Source: Nocardioides sp. (GTDB lineage Bacteria; Actinomycetota; Actinomycetes; Propionibacteriales; Nocardioidaceae). From it: a stretch of DNA of 23,329 nt. The notes under the pieces were generated by a model. It searched no databases, was not told the origin of the DNA, and worked only from the letters and a program-made list of their open reading frames with translations. Shown here one piece after another: positions 1-6,925 of the stretch (position 1 is the stretch's first letter; every line of letters begins with the position of its first letter). The stretch lies in assembly GCA_031177735.1 (NCBI GenBank), contig JAPSKJ010000012.1:1-23329 (forward strand), read 5' to 3'. The position numbers and the translations under genes are program-made.

Positions 1-1155
1 TGGTCGAGCTGCGACGGGTCAAGGCCCGGCTCGAAGAGCTCGAGCTGCGGGTGATGGCGGCAGCTGATGATGTGGCCGAGCAGACCGCGGCCCGCGACAT
101 CGGGGTGTGGCTGGCCGCGGAGACGCGGACCGACCACCAGCACGCCCACGCGGACGCGAAGCTCGCCTGGTCGTTGGATCGGCGCTGGCAGCGGGTCGCG
201 GCCGGCATGCGGGCCGGCGAGGTGTCGGCTGCTCAGGCGCGGGTGATCACCACCGCGTTGGACCGGGTCGTGGACGAGGCGCTGCCCAGGGTCGAGTACC
301 TGCCGGTGGAGAGGAAGACCGAGCTGGTCACGCTGGCGGAGACCACCCTGGTGGACGAGGCGCAGCGGTTGAAGCCCAAGGAGCTGCACCGGGTGGGGAA
401 GCGGATCTTGGAGATGATCGCCCCGGAGCTGTTCGAGGAGGCCGAGGCACGTCGGCTGGCCGGAGGAGGACCGGGCGTGGCGTCGCACCAGCCTGCGGTT
501 CCAACCGATGGGCGATGGCACCACGAAGGTGCACGGCCGCCTGCCCGACGCCTGCGCCGTCAGACTGCGGACCTACCTGGAGGCGTACACCGCACCCCGC
601 AACCGCAAGGACGAGCCGGGTGAGGCATCCCGCATCCCGAGCGACCGGAGGCTTGGTCAAGCCTTCTGCGCGCTGCTGGAACACCTCGAGCCCAGCCGGC
701 TCCCACAGCACGGCGGGGACGCCACCACCGTCATGGTCACCATCCCGCTCGAGGCGCTCCAGACCGGCATCGGGCACGGTGAGCTGCTGGACGGCACCGC
801 ACTCTCACCCGGCGAGGCCCGGCGGCTGGCGTGCACCGCCAAGATCCTCCCCGCCGTCCTCGGCGGCCACAGCGAGGTCCTCGACCTCGGCCGGGCCGAC
901 CGGCTGTTCCGGCCCGCGCAGCGCAAGGCGATCCGGCTCCGCGACCGACGTTGCCGGGCCAAGGACTGCGACGTCCGGGCCGAGTGGACCGAGGTCCACC
1001 ACCTCCACCCGTGGCGCGACGGCGGCGCCACCGACCTCGCCAACGGCATCAGCCTGTGCTTCTACCACCACCGACGCGCCGACCATCCCCACTACGAGGC
1101 CGTCTATAGCCCTGCCACCCACGAGCTTGAGATCACTCGCAAGCGCCGCCGTTGA
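1..1155 (+). pseudogene. DUF222 / HNH endonuclease domain protein (13E12 type), frameshifted and 5'-truncated
   Basis: The reading frame is already open at base 3 (VELRRVKARLEELELRV...), so the true start lies outside the window. The N-terminal half is an alpha-helical DUF222 domain, read in one frame to about base 461. The continuation EEDRAWRRTSLRF... is read in the next frame from base 463 and runs to the TGA at 1153-1155. It ends in an HNH nuclease domain with a CRAKDCD zinc-type pair, HHLHPWRDGG and LCFYHHR. One extra G near 462 (in ggaggagga) explains the shift. DUF222-HNH proteins are abundant, often decayed paralogues in actinobacteria with poorly known roles. It is called a pseudogene because the two domains cannot be translated as one chain. 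A sequencing error in the G-rich run is the alternative. Domain identification is firm; loss of function is inferred. Confidence 0.8.
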
Positions 1156-1173
1156 CGGCTCGGTGCCGGCTGC

Positions 1174-1869
1174 TCAGCGCGAGCGGCGCAGCACCAGGTG
1201 GTCACTCGTGCCGCTGGCCAGGTGACGGGCCACGACCCGGATCGAGGTGAACCGCCGGGCGTGGCGGAAGTCCGCGATGGAGGCCGGCTCCAGGTTGGTC
1301 CCGGTGACCACCCGGCGCTGCACTCCGTCGCCGCGGCCACGCAGGGCGACGCTGACCCGGTAGGTCTCCTCAGGGTCAGCCAGCAGGGAGCCCACCATGA
1401 CCTTCACGCCCGACCGCTGCACCGCCAGCGTCAGGCTGCCGCTGCCGGCCAGGACAGCGCCGCGGCGGGACCACCCGGCCACCGCCGTGCAGACGGCGAG
1501 ATCCAGCCCCGTCGCGGTGAAGGAGGCCACCACCGTCTCGGCGCCGGATCCCCCGCCCACCGCGGAGGTGGTGAAGGAGCCGCCGCTGGTCACGAACTCC
1601 TTCGGCTCGGTGCCCTGGCCGGTGGAGCGGGGCTCCATCAGCGCCACCAGGCCGGTCCAGGTCCGGCTCTTGGCCTTGCGCACCGTCGCGGTCGCCTCGG
1701 TGCCGCCGCCCGCGTGGGGGGCAGCGGTGAGCGACACGACCGCGCGCTCGCCGACGCAGGGAGCGGTCACGGTGTAGGTGTCGGCAGGCGCCGCGCCGGC
1801 AGCCGGTGCGAGACAGACGCCGCCGGCGGTGGCGAGCAGGACGGAGAGGGCGGCGATGGGCTTGCGCAA
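1174..1869 (-). CDS. Secreted protein of unknown function
   Basis: A 231-residue protein. I choose the TTG start at 1869 because GAGGAG lies 7 bases upstream and translation then opens with a classic signal peptide (MRKPIAALSVLLATAGGV, then an AGAA-type cleavage region near residue 30). An ATG at 1926 gives an unnatural 19-residue extension. The mature part is rich in Thr, Ser, Val and Gly with alternating beta-type patterns. It has two cysteines (APCVGER and LAVCTAV) that could form a disulfide outside the cell. I recognise no family. It converges with the HNH gene, whose stop is 18 bases away, and diverges from the small-peptide operon. The function is unknown. Confidence 0.72.
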   Translation of the reverse strand: MRKPIAALSVLLATAGGVCLAPAAGAAPADTYTVTAPCVGERAVVSLTAAPHAGGGTEATATVRKAKSRTWTGLVALMEPRSTGQGTEPKEFVTSGGSFTTSAVGGGSGAETVVASFTATGLDLAVCTAVAGWSRRGAVLAGSGSLTLAVQRSGVKVMVGSLLADPEETYRVSVALRGRGDGVQRRVVTGTNLEPASIADFRHARRFTSIRVVARHLASGTSDHLVLRRSR

Positions 1870-2065
1870 CAGCGGACTCCTCGTGCAGGGGCCGCCCCAT
1901 GCGACCGCCACCGCAGTCAACACCATCCGGGTAAAGCGTGGACGAGAAACCGCAGCTTCCGCTGGGAACAGTTCATCTTCCGGCCTTGTGGGCGAGGTGC
2001 GGGCTGCGTTAGACCGGAGTTCGAGGCGGGTACCCCGCCCTCACCGGCCAACCGTGGAGGAACGA

Positions 2066-2326
2066 ATGACGAGCACACCCGAAGAGCCCCTCAGCGACGA
2101 GGACATGACGACCGTCCCCGCCGGAGACCCGACGCAGGGGCTCGGTGGTGGTGACGCCGACGGCACTGACGGTGGGGACGCCGACGGCACTGACGGTGAC
2201 GCCACCGACGGCGACGCGACCGACACCACCGACGGCGACGCCAGCGACGGTGACGGCACCGATGGCGGCGACGCTGACGGCACCGACGGCGGCGACGCGG
2301 ACGGCACCGACGGGGATGCGTCCTGA
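2066..2326 (+). CDS. 86-residue Asp/Gly-rich repeat peptide, candidate modified-peptide precursor
   Basis: The ATG at 2066 follows GGAGG (2056-2060) at 5 bases. Residues 1-27 form a non-repetitive acidic leader-like segment (MTSTPEEPLSDEDMTTVPAG...). Residues 28-86 are only Asp, Gly, Thr, Ala and Ser, and 25 of all 86 residues are Asp. The octad GDADGTDG occurs four times, at residues 29-36, 37-44, 68-75 and 76-83, as two tandem pairs separated by a looser DGDAT stretch. There is no signal peptide or membrane segment. The stop overlaps the proposed CTG start of a JmjC oxygenase. The leader-plus-repeats layout next to a peptide-type hydroxylase suggests a ribosomally made, post-translationally hydroxylated peptide. 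A simple acidic calcium-binding or disordered protein is the alternative. The existence of the gene is likely; the role is inference. Confidence 0.7.
   Translation: MTSTPEEPLSDEDMTTVPAGDPTQGLGGGDADGTDGGDADGTDGDATDGDATDTTDGDASDGDGTDGGDADGTDGGDADGTDGDAS
2150..2314 (+). repeat. 24-bp coding repeats encoding GDADGTDG octads
   Basis: Four 24-bp units start at 2150, 2174, 2267 and 2291. Each encodes GDADGTDG. Units within a pair are nearly identical; the pairs differ at synonymous positions (for example GGCACTGAC against GGCACCGAC). The intervening 2198-2266 is a degenerate version of the same DG/DA/DT pattern. This is direct from sequence. Confidence 0.85.
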
Positions 2327-3441
2327 CCGCACTCGACCTGCTCACCGGTGACGCCCAGACCTTCGTCGAGAAGGTCTGGGCGTCCCGCACGCACCGGCAC
2401 CGCACCGACCCCGACCGCCTGGTCGGGTTGCTCTCCCTCGACGACGCCGACCGGCTGCTGACCGCCAGCGCGATCCGGACCCCCTCGATCCGGCTCGCCA
2501 AGGACGGCAGCGTGCTGCCCGAGCGCGACTACACCCGCTCGGCGACACTGGCCGGCAAGCCGCTCACCGGGCTGGTCGATCCCGCCAAGGCGCTGCGCCT
2601 CTTCGCCGACGGGGCCACGATCGTCTTCCAGGGCCTGCACCGCTACCACCCGCCGCTGACCCGGCTGATCGCCGAGCTGGAGCTGGAGCTCGGCCACCCC
2701 TGCCAGGCCAACGCCTACCTCACCCCACCGGGGTCGCAGGGCTTCGCCGTCCACTCCGACACCCACGACGTCTTCGTCTTCCAGACCGCCGGCACCAAGC
2801 AGTGGGAGGTGCACGGCCCCGACGGCGCCGAGGACATCACGCTCGAGCCTGGGCTCGCGATGTACCTCCCGACCGGCACCCCGCACGCGGCCCGCGCCCA
2901 GGACACCGTCTCCCTGCACGTGACGGTCGGGATCAACCAGCTCACCTGGCGCGGACTGGTCCGGCGCACCCTCGAGACCGCGCTGACCTCAGTGCCTGAC
3001 ACGCACCTCCCGGCCGGCTACCTCGATGACCCGTCCACCTTGCGCGACGGCCTCGCCGACCAGCTCGCCGCGCTGGCCGATGCCCTGCGCGCGGTCGACA
3101 TCGACGCCGCCGCCGAGCAGGAGGTACGCCGCTTCCTGACCGGCCGGCCGCCCCGACTGTCCGGCGGACTGCACGACGTGCTTGCGGTCGCGGGCATCAG
3201 TGAGGCCACGCAGCTGCGCCGGCGTCCGGGGCATCCGTGCGTGCTGGTCGACCGCGGCGACCGGCTCGAGGTGCTCCTCGGTGACCGTGCCCTCGACGTC
3301 CCGGGCCGGCTGCGGCCGGCACTGGAGAAGGTGCGCACGCGGGACGAGTTCACCCCGGTCGACCTCCCGTTGGACCCGCAGAGCAGTCTGGTGCTGTGCC
3401 GACGACTGGTGAGGGAAGGGCTCCTCGAGGTGGCTCGCTGA
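2323..3441 (+). CDS. JmjC/Cupin_4-type Fe(II)/2-oxoglutarate oxygenase
   Basis: Predicted 372-residue protein of the ROXA/NO66-like JmjC (Cupin_4) family, whose characterised members hydroxylate ribosomal proteins. The metal triad is visible: HSD at residues 144-146 in GFAVHSDTHDVFVFQ, and the distal His188 in PTGTPHAA. Asn/Tyr-rich strands precede it (QANAYLTPP). A C-terminal winged-helix-like part follows. The first ATG/GTG/TTG in frame is a TTG at 2428, but residues encoded upstream (LDLLTGDAQTFVEKVW, then LLSLDDADRLL) match the usual family N-terminus. A CTG at 2323, inside CTGA with the peptide stop and 6 bases after GGGGA, is therefore the best start. The target could be the adjacent Asp-rich peptide or a ribosomal protein. 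Family assignment is strong, start moderately sure, substrate inferred. Confidence 0.88.
   Translation: MTALDLLTGDAQTFVEKVWASRTHRHRTDPDRLVGLLSLDDADRLLTASAIRTPSIRLAKDGSVLPERDYTRSATLAGKPLTGLVDPAKALRLFADGATIVFQGLHRYHPPLTRLIAELELELGHPCQANAYLTPPGSQGFAVHSDTHDVFVFQTAGTKQWEVHGPDGAEDITLEPGLAMYLPTGTPHAARAQDTVSLHVTVGINQLTWRGLVRRTLETALTSVPDTHLPAGYLDDPSTLRDGLADQLAALADALRAVDIDAAAEQEVRRFLTGRPPRLSGGLHDVLAVAGISEATQLRRRPGHPCVLVDRGDRLEVLLGDRALDVPGRLRPALEKVRTRDEFTPVDLPLDPQSSLVLCRRLVREGLLEVAR
2350..2384. promoter_or_regulatory. Perfect 15-bp stem-loop at the peptide/oxygenase junction
   Basis: GACGCCCAGACCTTC (2350-2364) and GAAGGTCTGGGCGTC (2370-2384) are exact reverse complements around the 5-base loop GTCGA. 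The structure begins 24 bases after the peptide stop and lies inside the first codons of the oxygenase if that gene starts at 2323. No T-run follows, so it is not a textbook intrinsic terminator. It could limit transcription or translation of the downstream genes relative to the peptide, or stabilise the peptide mRNA. The structure is direct from sequence; the role is inferred. Confidence 0.6.
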
Positions 3442-4343
3442 GCCCGGCCGACCCGCTGGAGCCGTCCGGGTTCCGGTGTGCCGCCGCCAGCCTGGACCGC
3501 AACGAGGTGGTCACGGGTAGTGCGTCCGTCACGAGCGGGTACCTGTTGTTGGAGCACCTCGGTCCGTGGGGGGCCGAGGTGCTCCGTCACTCCCGGTTGC
3601 CCGACGGCCTCGGGCCCGAGCTTGCCCGTCGCGCCGCCGAGGCCCGGGTCAAGGTGCTCCTGATCCGCCGTCCGGCCCGCGATGCCGGTGACGGGCACCG
3701 GGTCTTCGCCGTGTCCGCCCGCCCCCGGTCGCCCTGGGTGGAGACGGCCGTGCTCGACCGTCCCGAGCAGGTGCTCGACCTCGACCTCGGCGGCCTGCGT
3801 GAGGGCCGCAGCACCGGGCTGGACCGGCACGCCGAGCCGCTGTTCTGCGTCTGCACGCACGGCCGCCACGACGCCTGCTGCGCCGAGCGCGGCCGCCCCG
3901 TCGCCGCGGCGCTCGCGAAGGCCTACCCCGAGCACACCTGGGAGATCTCGCACATCGGTGGAGACCGGTTCGCCGCCAACATGCTGGTGGCGCCCGACGG
4001 CCTCTACTACGGGCGCCTGACCCCGGAGTCGGCCGTCGACGTCGCGGACGCCCACCTGCGCGGTGAGCTCGCGCTGGACCACCTGCGTGGGCGAAGCGGC
4101 TACGCCATGCCCGTGCAGGCGGCCGAGGTCGCGCTGCGCCGCCACCTCGGTGATCGGCGCCGCGAGGCGTGGCGCGTGCTGTCCCGCACGGTCGAGGGCG
4201 AGGTGACCACGGTGGCGTTCGAGACCGGCGCGGCGGCGTACACGGTCGAGGTGCGGAGCACGCGGACAGAGCCGGTGACGCTGACCTGCAAGTCGGCGCG
4301 CAGGGAGCCCGCTGTGCGTCACGAGGTGCTGGAGATCCGCTGA
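3438..4343 (+). CDS. Suc/Fer family thioredoxin-like iron-sulfur protein
   Basis: A 301-residue protein of the sucrase/ferredoxin-like family, related to the yeast Apd1/Aim32 Fe-S proteins. It has the diagnostic FCVCTHGRHDACC motif (Cys137, Cys139, Cys147, Cys148) and SHIGGDRFAANM (about residues 171-182), plus CAAASL near the N-terminus. These fit a [2Fe-2S] site on a thioredoxin fold, probably cytoplasmic and redox-active. A CTG at 3438 overlaps the oxygenase stop as CTGA and has GAGGTGG 7 bases upstream. A GTG at 3396 is the nearest conventional start but would overlap the oxygenase by 46 bases and has no clear ribosome site. The tight coupling suggests it works with the oxygenase, perhaps in electron or iron supply, which is inference. 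Confidence 0.85.
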   Translation: MSPADPLEPSGFRCAAASLDRNEVVTGSASVTSGYLLLEHLGPWGAEVLRHSRLPDGLGPELARRAAEARVKVLLIRRPARDAGDGHRVFAVSARPRSPWVETAVLDRPEQVLDLDLGGLREGRSTGLDRHAEPLFCVCTHGRHDACCAERGRPVAAALAKAYPEHTWEISHIGGDRFAANMLVAPDGLYYGRLTPESAVDVADAHLRGELALDHLRGRSGYAMPVQAAEVALRRHLGDRRREAWRVLSRTVEGEVTTVAFETGAAAYTVEVRSTRTEPVTLTCKSARREPAVRHEVLEIR

Positions 4344-4431
4344 CGCCTCCGGATTGGTGGGTCTTGGCCGCCCCGGCAAGAATGGGCCCGCCACCCGCAT
4401 CCGCGGGCAGGCTCGAGCAGCAGGGGGACCG

Positions 4432-4998
4432 GTGGCCCAGGACGAGAAGCACCCCGTCGTCGCGGGGCTGGTTGCGCTCGTCGGTGTCGGTCTCGCCGTG
4501 GGCCTCCTGCTCGGCGTGATCGTCATGGTCGGCACCCGCGTGCTCGGCATCGGCGGCGACGACGGTGGGGGTGGGAACTCCGCGGCCGTGCGCGAGTCGA
4601 TGTACCTGCCCACGCCCCAGCCGACGACGGAGGGACCGGCGGGTCCGCTGATCACCCTCGCCCCCGTCGAGAACGCCCTCCCGGCACTGCCCACCGACCT
4701 GCCGACGACCGTGGCCACGCCCGACCCGCAGATCTCGCTGCAGGCCGGGCGGACGACCGTCAGCCCGATGGAGCGGATCGACCTCAGCGGTGTCTACGCC
4801 GCGGGTGAGGGCGCGATCCTGCAGGTGCAGCGCCTGGAGAACGGCCAGTGGGTCGACTTCCCGGTCAGCGACATCGGCGTCTCCGGCGGGCAGTTCTCCA
4901 CCTACATCCAGACCAGCCGCACCGGGGAGCAGCAGTTCCGGGTGATCGACACCGACACCGACCTGGCCTCCAACGTCGTCGTCATCACCGTCGTGTGA
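4432..4998 (+). CDS. Membrane-anchored extracytoplasmic protein with Ig-like C-terminal domain
   Basis: Predicted 188 residues from the GTG at 4432, preceded by AGGGGGA. A GTG at 4354 would add 26 unremarkable residues. A short cytoplasmic N-terminus is followed by one hydrophobic segment (about residues 9-31, VVAGLVALVGVGLAVGLLLG onward). A Gly/Pro/Thr-rich linker follows, then a beta-rich domain from about residue 100 (ISLQAGRTTVSPMERIDLSG...) resembling bacterial Ig-like or surface-associated folds. There are no catalytic motifs. It lies 88 bases after the Suc/Fer gene and reads the same way, so it might be co-transcribed with the peptide unit, but spacing is loose. Function is unknown. 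Confidence 0.72.
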   Translation: MAQDEKHPVVAGLVALVGVGLAVGLLLGVIVMVGTRVLGIGGDDGGGGNSAAVRESMYLPTPQPTTEGPAGPLITLAPVENALPALPTDLPTTVATPDPQISLQAGRTTVSPMERIDLSGVYAAGEGAILQVQRLENGQWVDFPVSDIGVSGGQFSTYIQTSRTGEQQFRVIDTDTDLASNVVVITVV

Positions 4999-5055
4999 CC
5001 AGCTGACCAGCCCGACCCGTTCGCCCGCCGTCGTCCGACCTGATCCTTCGCTGCC

Positions 5056-6345
5056 ATGAGCCTCGCTGAACGCCTGCGCGCGCTGCGCATCGACACCACC
5101 CCGCTGCGGGAGTCCCGCGACTTCCGGCTGCTGTGGGCCGCCGGCGTGGTCTTCTACTTCGGCGGGATGATGAGCTACGTCGCGGTGCCGTTCCAGCTCT
5201 ACCAGCTGACCGGCTCCAACGCGCTCGTCGGCGCGGTCGCGATCGTCGAGCTGATCCCGCTGCTGGTCTTCGGCCTCTACGGCGGCGCGCTGGCCGACCA
5301 CGTCGACCGGCGCAAGCTCCTGGTGGGCACCGGCGCCGCCCAGGCGCTCTTCACCGCGATCCTGGCCGTCAACGCCTTCCGCGACGAGCCGTCGATCGTG
5401 CTGATCTTTATCGTCGCCGCGTTGCTCGCCTCCTCCCAGGCGCTGCAGCGGCCGAGCCGCGAGGCGCTCTTCCCACGCACCGTCGCCCACGACCAGCTTC
5501 CCGCGGCCAACGCGCTCGGCGCGCTCGGCTCGGAGGTCTCGCTGCTGGTCGGCCCGGCGCTCGGTGGCGTCATCCTGGCCACGGCCGGGGCGGGTTGGTG
5601 CTTCGCGATCGACGTCGCCGGGCTGGTCATCGCCACCGGCCTCTACGCCGCGATGCGACCCATCCCGCACCGGGAGGAGACCACCCCACCCAGCCTGCGG
5701 GGCATCGCGGAGGGTGTCCGCTACGCGTTCGGGCGACGTGACCTGCTCGGCACCTACTTCGTCGACATCGCCGCGATGCTCCTGGCCATCCCGGTCGTGC
5801 TGTTCCCCGCGCTGGCGGAGGACGTCTTCGAGCGACCCGAGCTGCTCGGCCTGCTCTACTCCGCCCAGACCGCCGGTGCCCTGGTCGCGACCGCGCTGTC
5901 CGGCTGGACCTCGCGGGTGCACCACCACGGCCGAGCGATCGTCATCGCGGCCGCGGCCTACGGCGGCTTCGTCGCGCTGGCCGGCGTGATGCCCGGGTTC
6001 TGGACCGCGGCGGTCTGCTTCGCCCTGGCCGGCGCCGCCGACCTCATCTCCGGCATGTTCCGCGCGACCGTGTGGAGCCAGACCATCCCCGAGTCGATGC
6101 GCGGCCGACTGGCCGGCATCGAGATGCTGTCCTACTCGATCGGCCCGCTCGGCGGCCAGGTCCGCGCCGGTGTCACCGCCGACCTGTGGTCGGTGCGCGG
6201 CGCGATCAGCAGCGGAGGGCTGGCCTGCGTCGCCGGTGTGACCCTGACGGCGATGTGGCTGCGGTCGTTCTGGACCTACGACGCCCGCACCGACGAGCAC
6301 GCCGTGGCCGAGCGGGCGGCGCGGGCGGCGGTCGGGGACCCGTGA
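5056..6345 (+). CDS. MFS transporter, EntS-like exporter family
   Basis: A 429-residue major facilitator with about 12 hydrophobic segments. The N-terminus (SRDFRLLWAAGVVFYFGGMM) and the loop between segments 2 and 3 (GGALADHVDRRKLLV, the MFS motif A) match the MFS_3/EntS subgroup, which includes siderophore and drug exporters. A second cytoplasmic motif appears after segment 8. The ATG at 5056 is the only sensible start; no clear ribosome site precedes it. No biosynthetic siderophore genes are nearby, so the cargo cannot be named. The NUDIX gene follows 25 bases downstream and may share the transcript. Family assignment is strong. Confidence 0.88.
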   Translation: MSLAERLRALRIDTTPLRESRDFRLLWAAGVVFYFGGMMSYVAVPFQLYQLTGSNALVGAVAIVELIPLLVFGLYGGALADHVDRRKLLVGTGAAQALFTAILAVNAFRDEPSIVLIFIVAALLASSQALQRPSREALFPRTVAHDQLPAANALGALGSEVSLLVGPALGGVILATAGAGWCFAIDVAGLVIATGLYAAMRPIPHREETTPPSLRGIAEGVRYAFGRRDLLGTYFVDIAAMLLAIPVVLFPALAEDVFERPELLGLLYSAQTAGALVATALSGWTSRVHHHGRAIVIAAAAYGGFVALAGVMPGFWTAAVCFALAGAADLISGMFRATVWSQTIPESMRGRLAGIEMLSYSIGPLGGQVRAGVTADLWSVRGAISSGGLACVAGVTLTAMWLRSFWTYDARTDEHAVAERAARAAVGDP

Positions 6346-6370
6346 GAGGGTCGCGCGCCACAATGACCCC

Positions 6371-6835
6371 ATGACGACGCAACCGCACTACACCGAGTAC
6401 GACACCCGGCTGGCGGCGTACGCCGTGATCGTGCGGTCCGTCGACGGCACCGACGAGGTGCTGCTCGCGCTGTGGAACGAGGCGAGCGAGAGGCGCTGGA
6501 CCCTCCCCGGCGGCGGCATCGACCTGCACGAGCGGATCGAGGACGGCGTGGTGCGCGAGGTGCGCGAGGAGACCGGGTACGACGTCGAGCTGGTCGACCT
6601 GGTCGGCGTGGACACCTACGTCTTCGATGCGCAGCAGCGGCTCGCGCGCTCGATCGAGGGCGGCCGACCGCTGAAGGCGGTGCGGGTGATCTACACCGCG
6701 CGCGTCGTCGGCGGCGAGCTCACCCCCGAGGAGGACGGCACCACCGACGAGGCGCGCTGGTTCCCGCTGGTCGAGGTCGCCTCGCTGCCGCGGGTGTCGA
6801 CCGTCGACATCGGCCTGCGGATGGCCGGGCGGTGA
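6371..6835 (+). CDS. NUDIX hydrolase
   Basis: A 154-residue protein with a complete Nudix box at residues 48-70 (GGIDLHE, seven residues, then REVREETGY), matching GX5EX7REUXEEXGU. The box binds magnesium and hydrolyses a nucleoside diphosphate linked to a variable group X. The C-terminal region (TDEARWFPLVEVASLP) is typical of small NUDIX proteins, possibly house-cleaning or mutT-like. The substrate cannot be told from sequence. The ATG at 6371 is preferred because the protein begins normally upstream of the first beta strand. Its stop TGA at 6833-6835 abuts the ATG that opens the next gene and the large palindrome. Confidence 0.9.
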   Translation: MTTQPHYTEYDTRLAAYAVIVRSVDGTDEVLLALWNEASERRWTLPGGGIDLHERIEDGVVREVREETGYDVELVDLVGVDTYVFDAQQRLARSIEGGRPLKAVRVIYTARVVGGELTPEEDGTTDEARWFPLVEVASLPRVSTVDIGLRMAGR

Positions 6836-6925
6836 ATGTTCATCAAGGTATGCAGACGAGTTGTCACTTCCCTTGCGGAATTCCGCGCGGGAAGTGCACG
6901 TTCGTCTGCATACCTTGATGGGCAT
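6836..6925. repeat. 90-bp near-perfect palindrome (imperfect inverted repeat)
   Basis: The outer arms are CATCAAGGTATGCAGACGA (6841-6859) and its exact reverse complement (6902-6920). Extending outward, ATG at 6836-6838 pairs with CAT at 6923-6925, across two wobble positions. Inward, CACTTCCC (6865-6872) pairs with GGGAAGTG (6889-6896), and GCGGAATTCCGC (6875-6886) sits exactly on the same centre at 6880.5. Only a 3x3 internal loop and one further mismatch interrupt it. The arms are less G+C-rich than the flanking genes. It may be a REP-like or MITE-like dispersed element, a cruciform, or an mRNA hairpin; no T-run supports termination. Confidence 0.85.

Noticed and set aside
1986..2014. Promoter-like TTGTGG, 17 bases, TTAGAC ahead of the peptide gene
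   Set aside because: Position and spacing are suitable, but only a few bases match consensus; too weak to annotate.
2025..2039. Short hairpin GGCGGG-TAC-CCCGCC upstream of the peptide gene
   Set aside because: Six-base G+C arms are expected by chance in DNA of this composition.
1778..2065. Upstream extension of the Asp-rich peptide frame to 1778
   Set aside because: This part is antisense to the signal-peptide end of the secreted-protein gene, looks non-biological, and the ATG at 2066 has a good ribosome site.
3018..4718. Very long minus-strand open frames opposite the oxygenase and Suc/Fer genes, and similar ones at 3649-6372 and 16707-19907
   Set aside because: Shadow frames typical of very G+C-rich DNA; Arg/Gly/Pro-rich with no domain pattern, opposite well-recognised genes.
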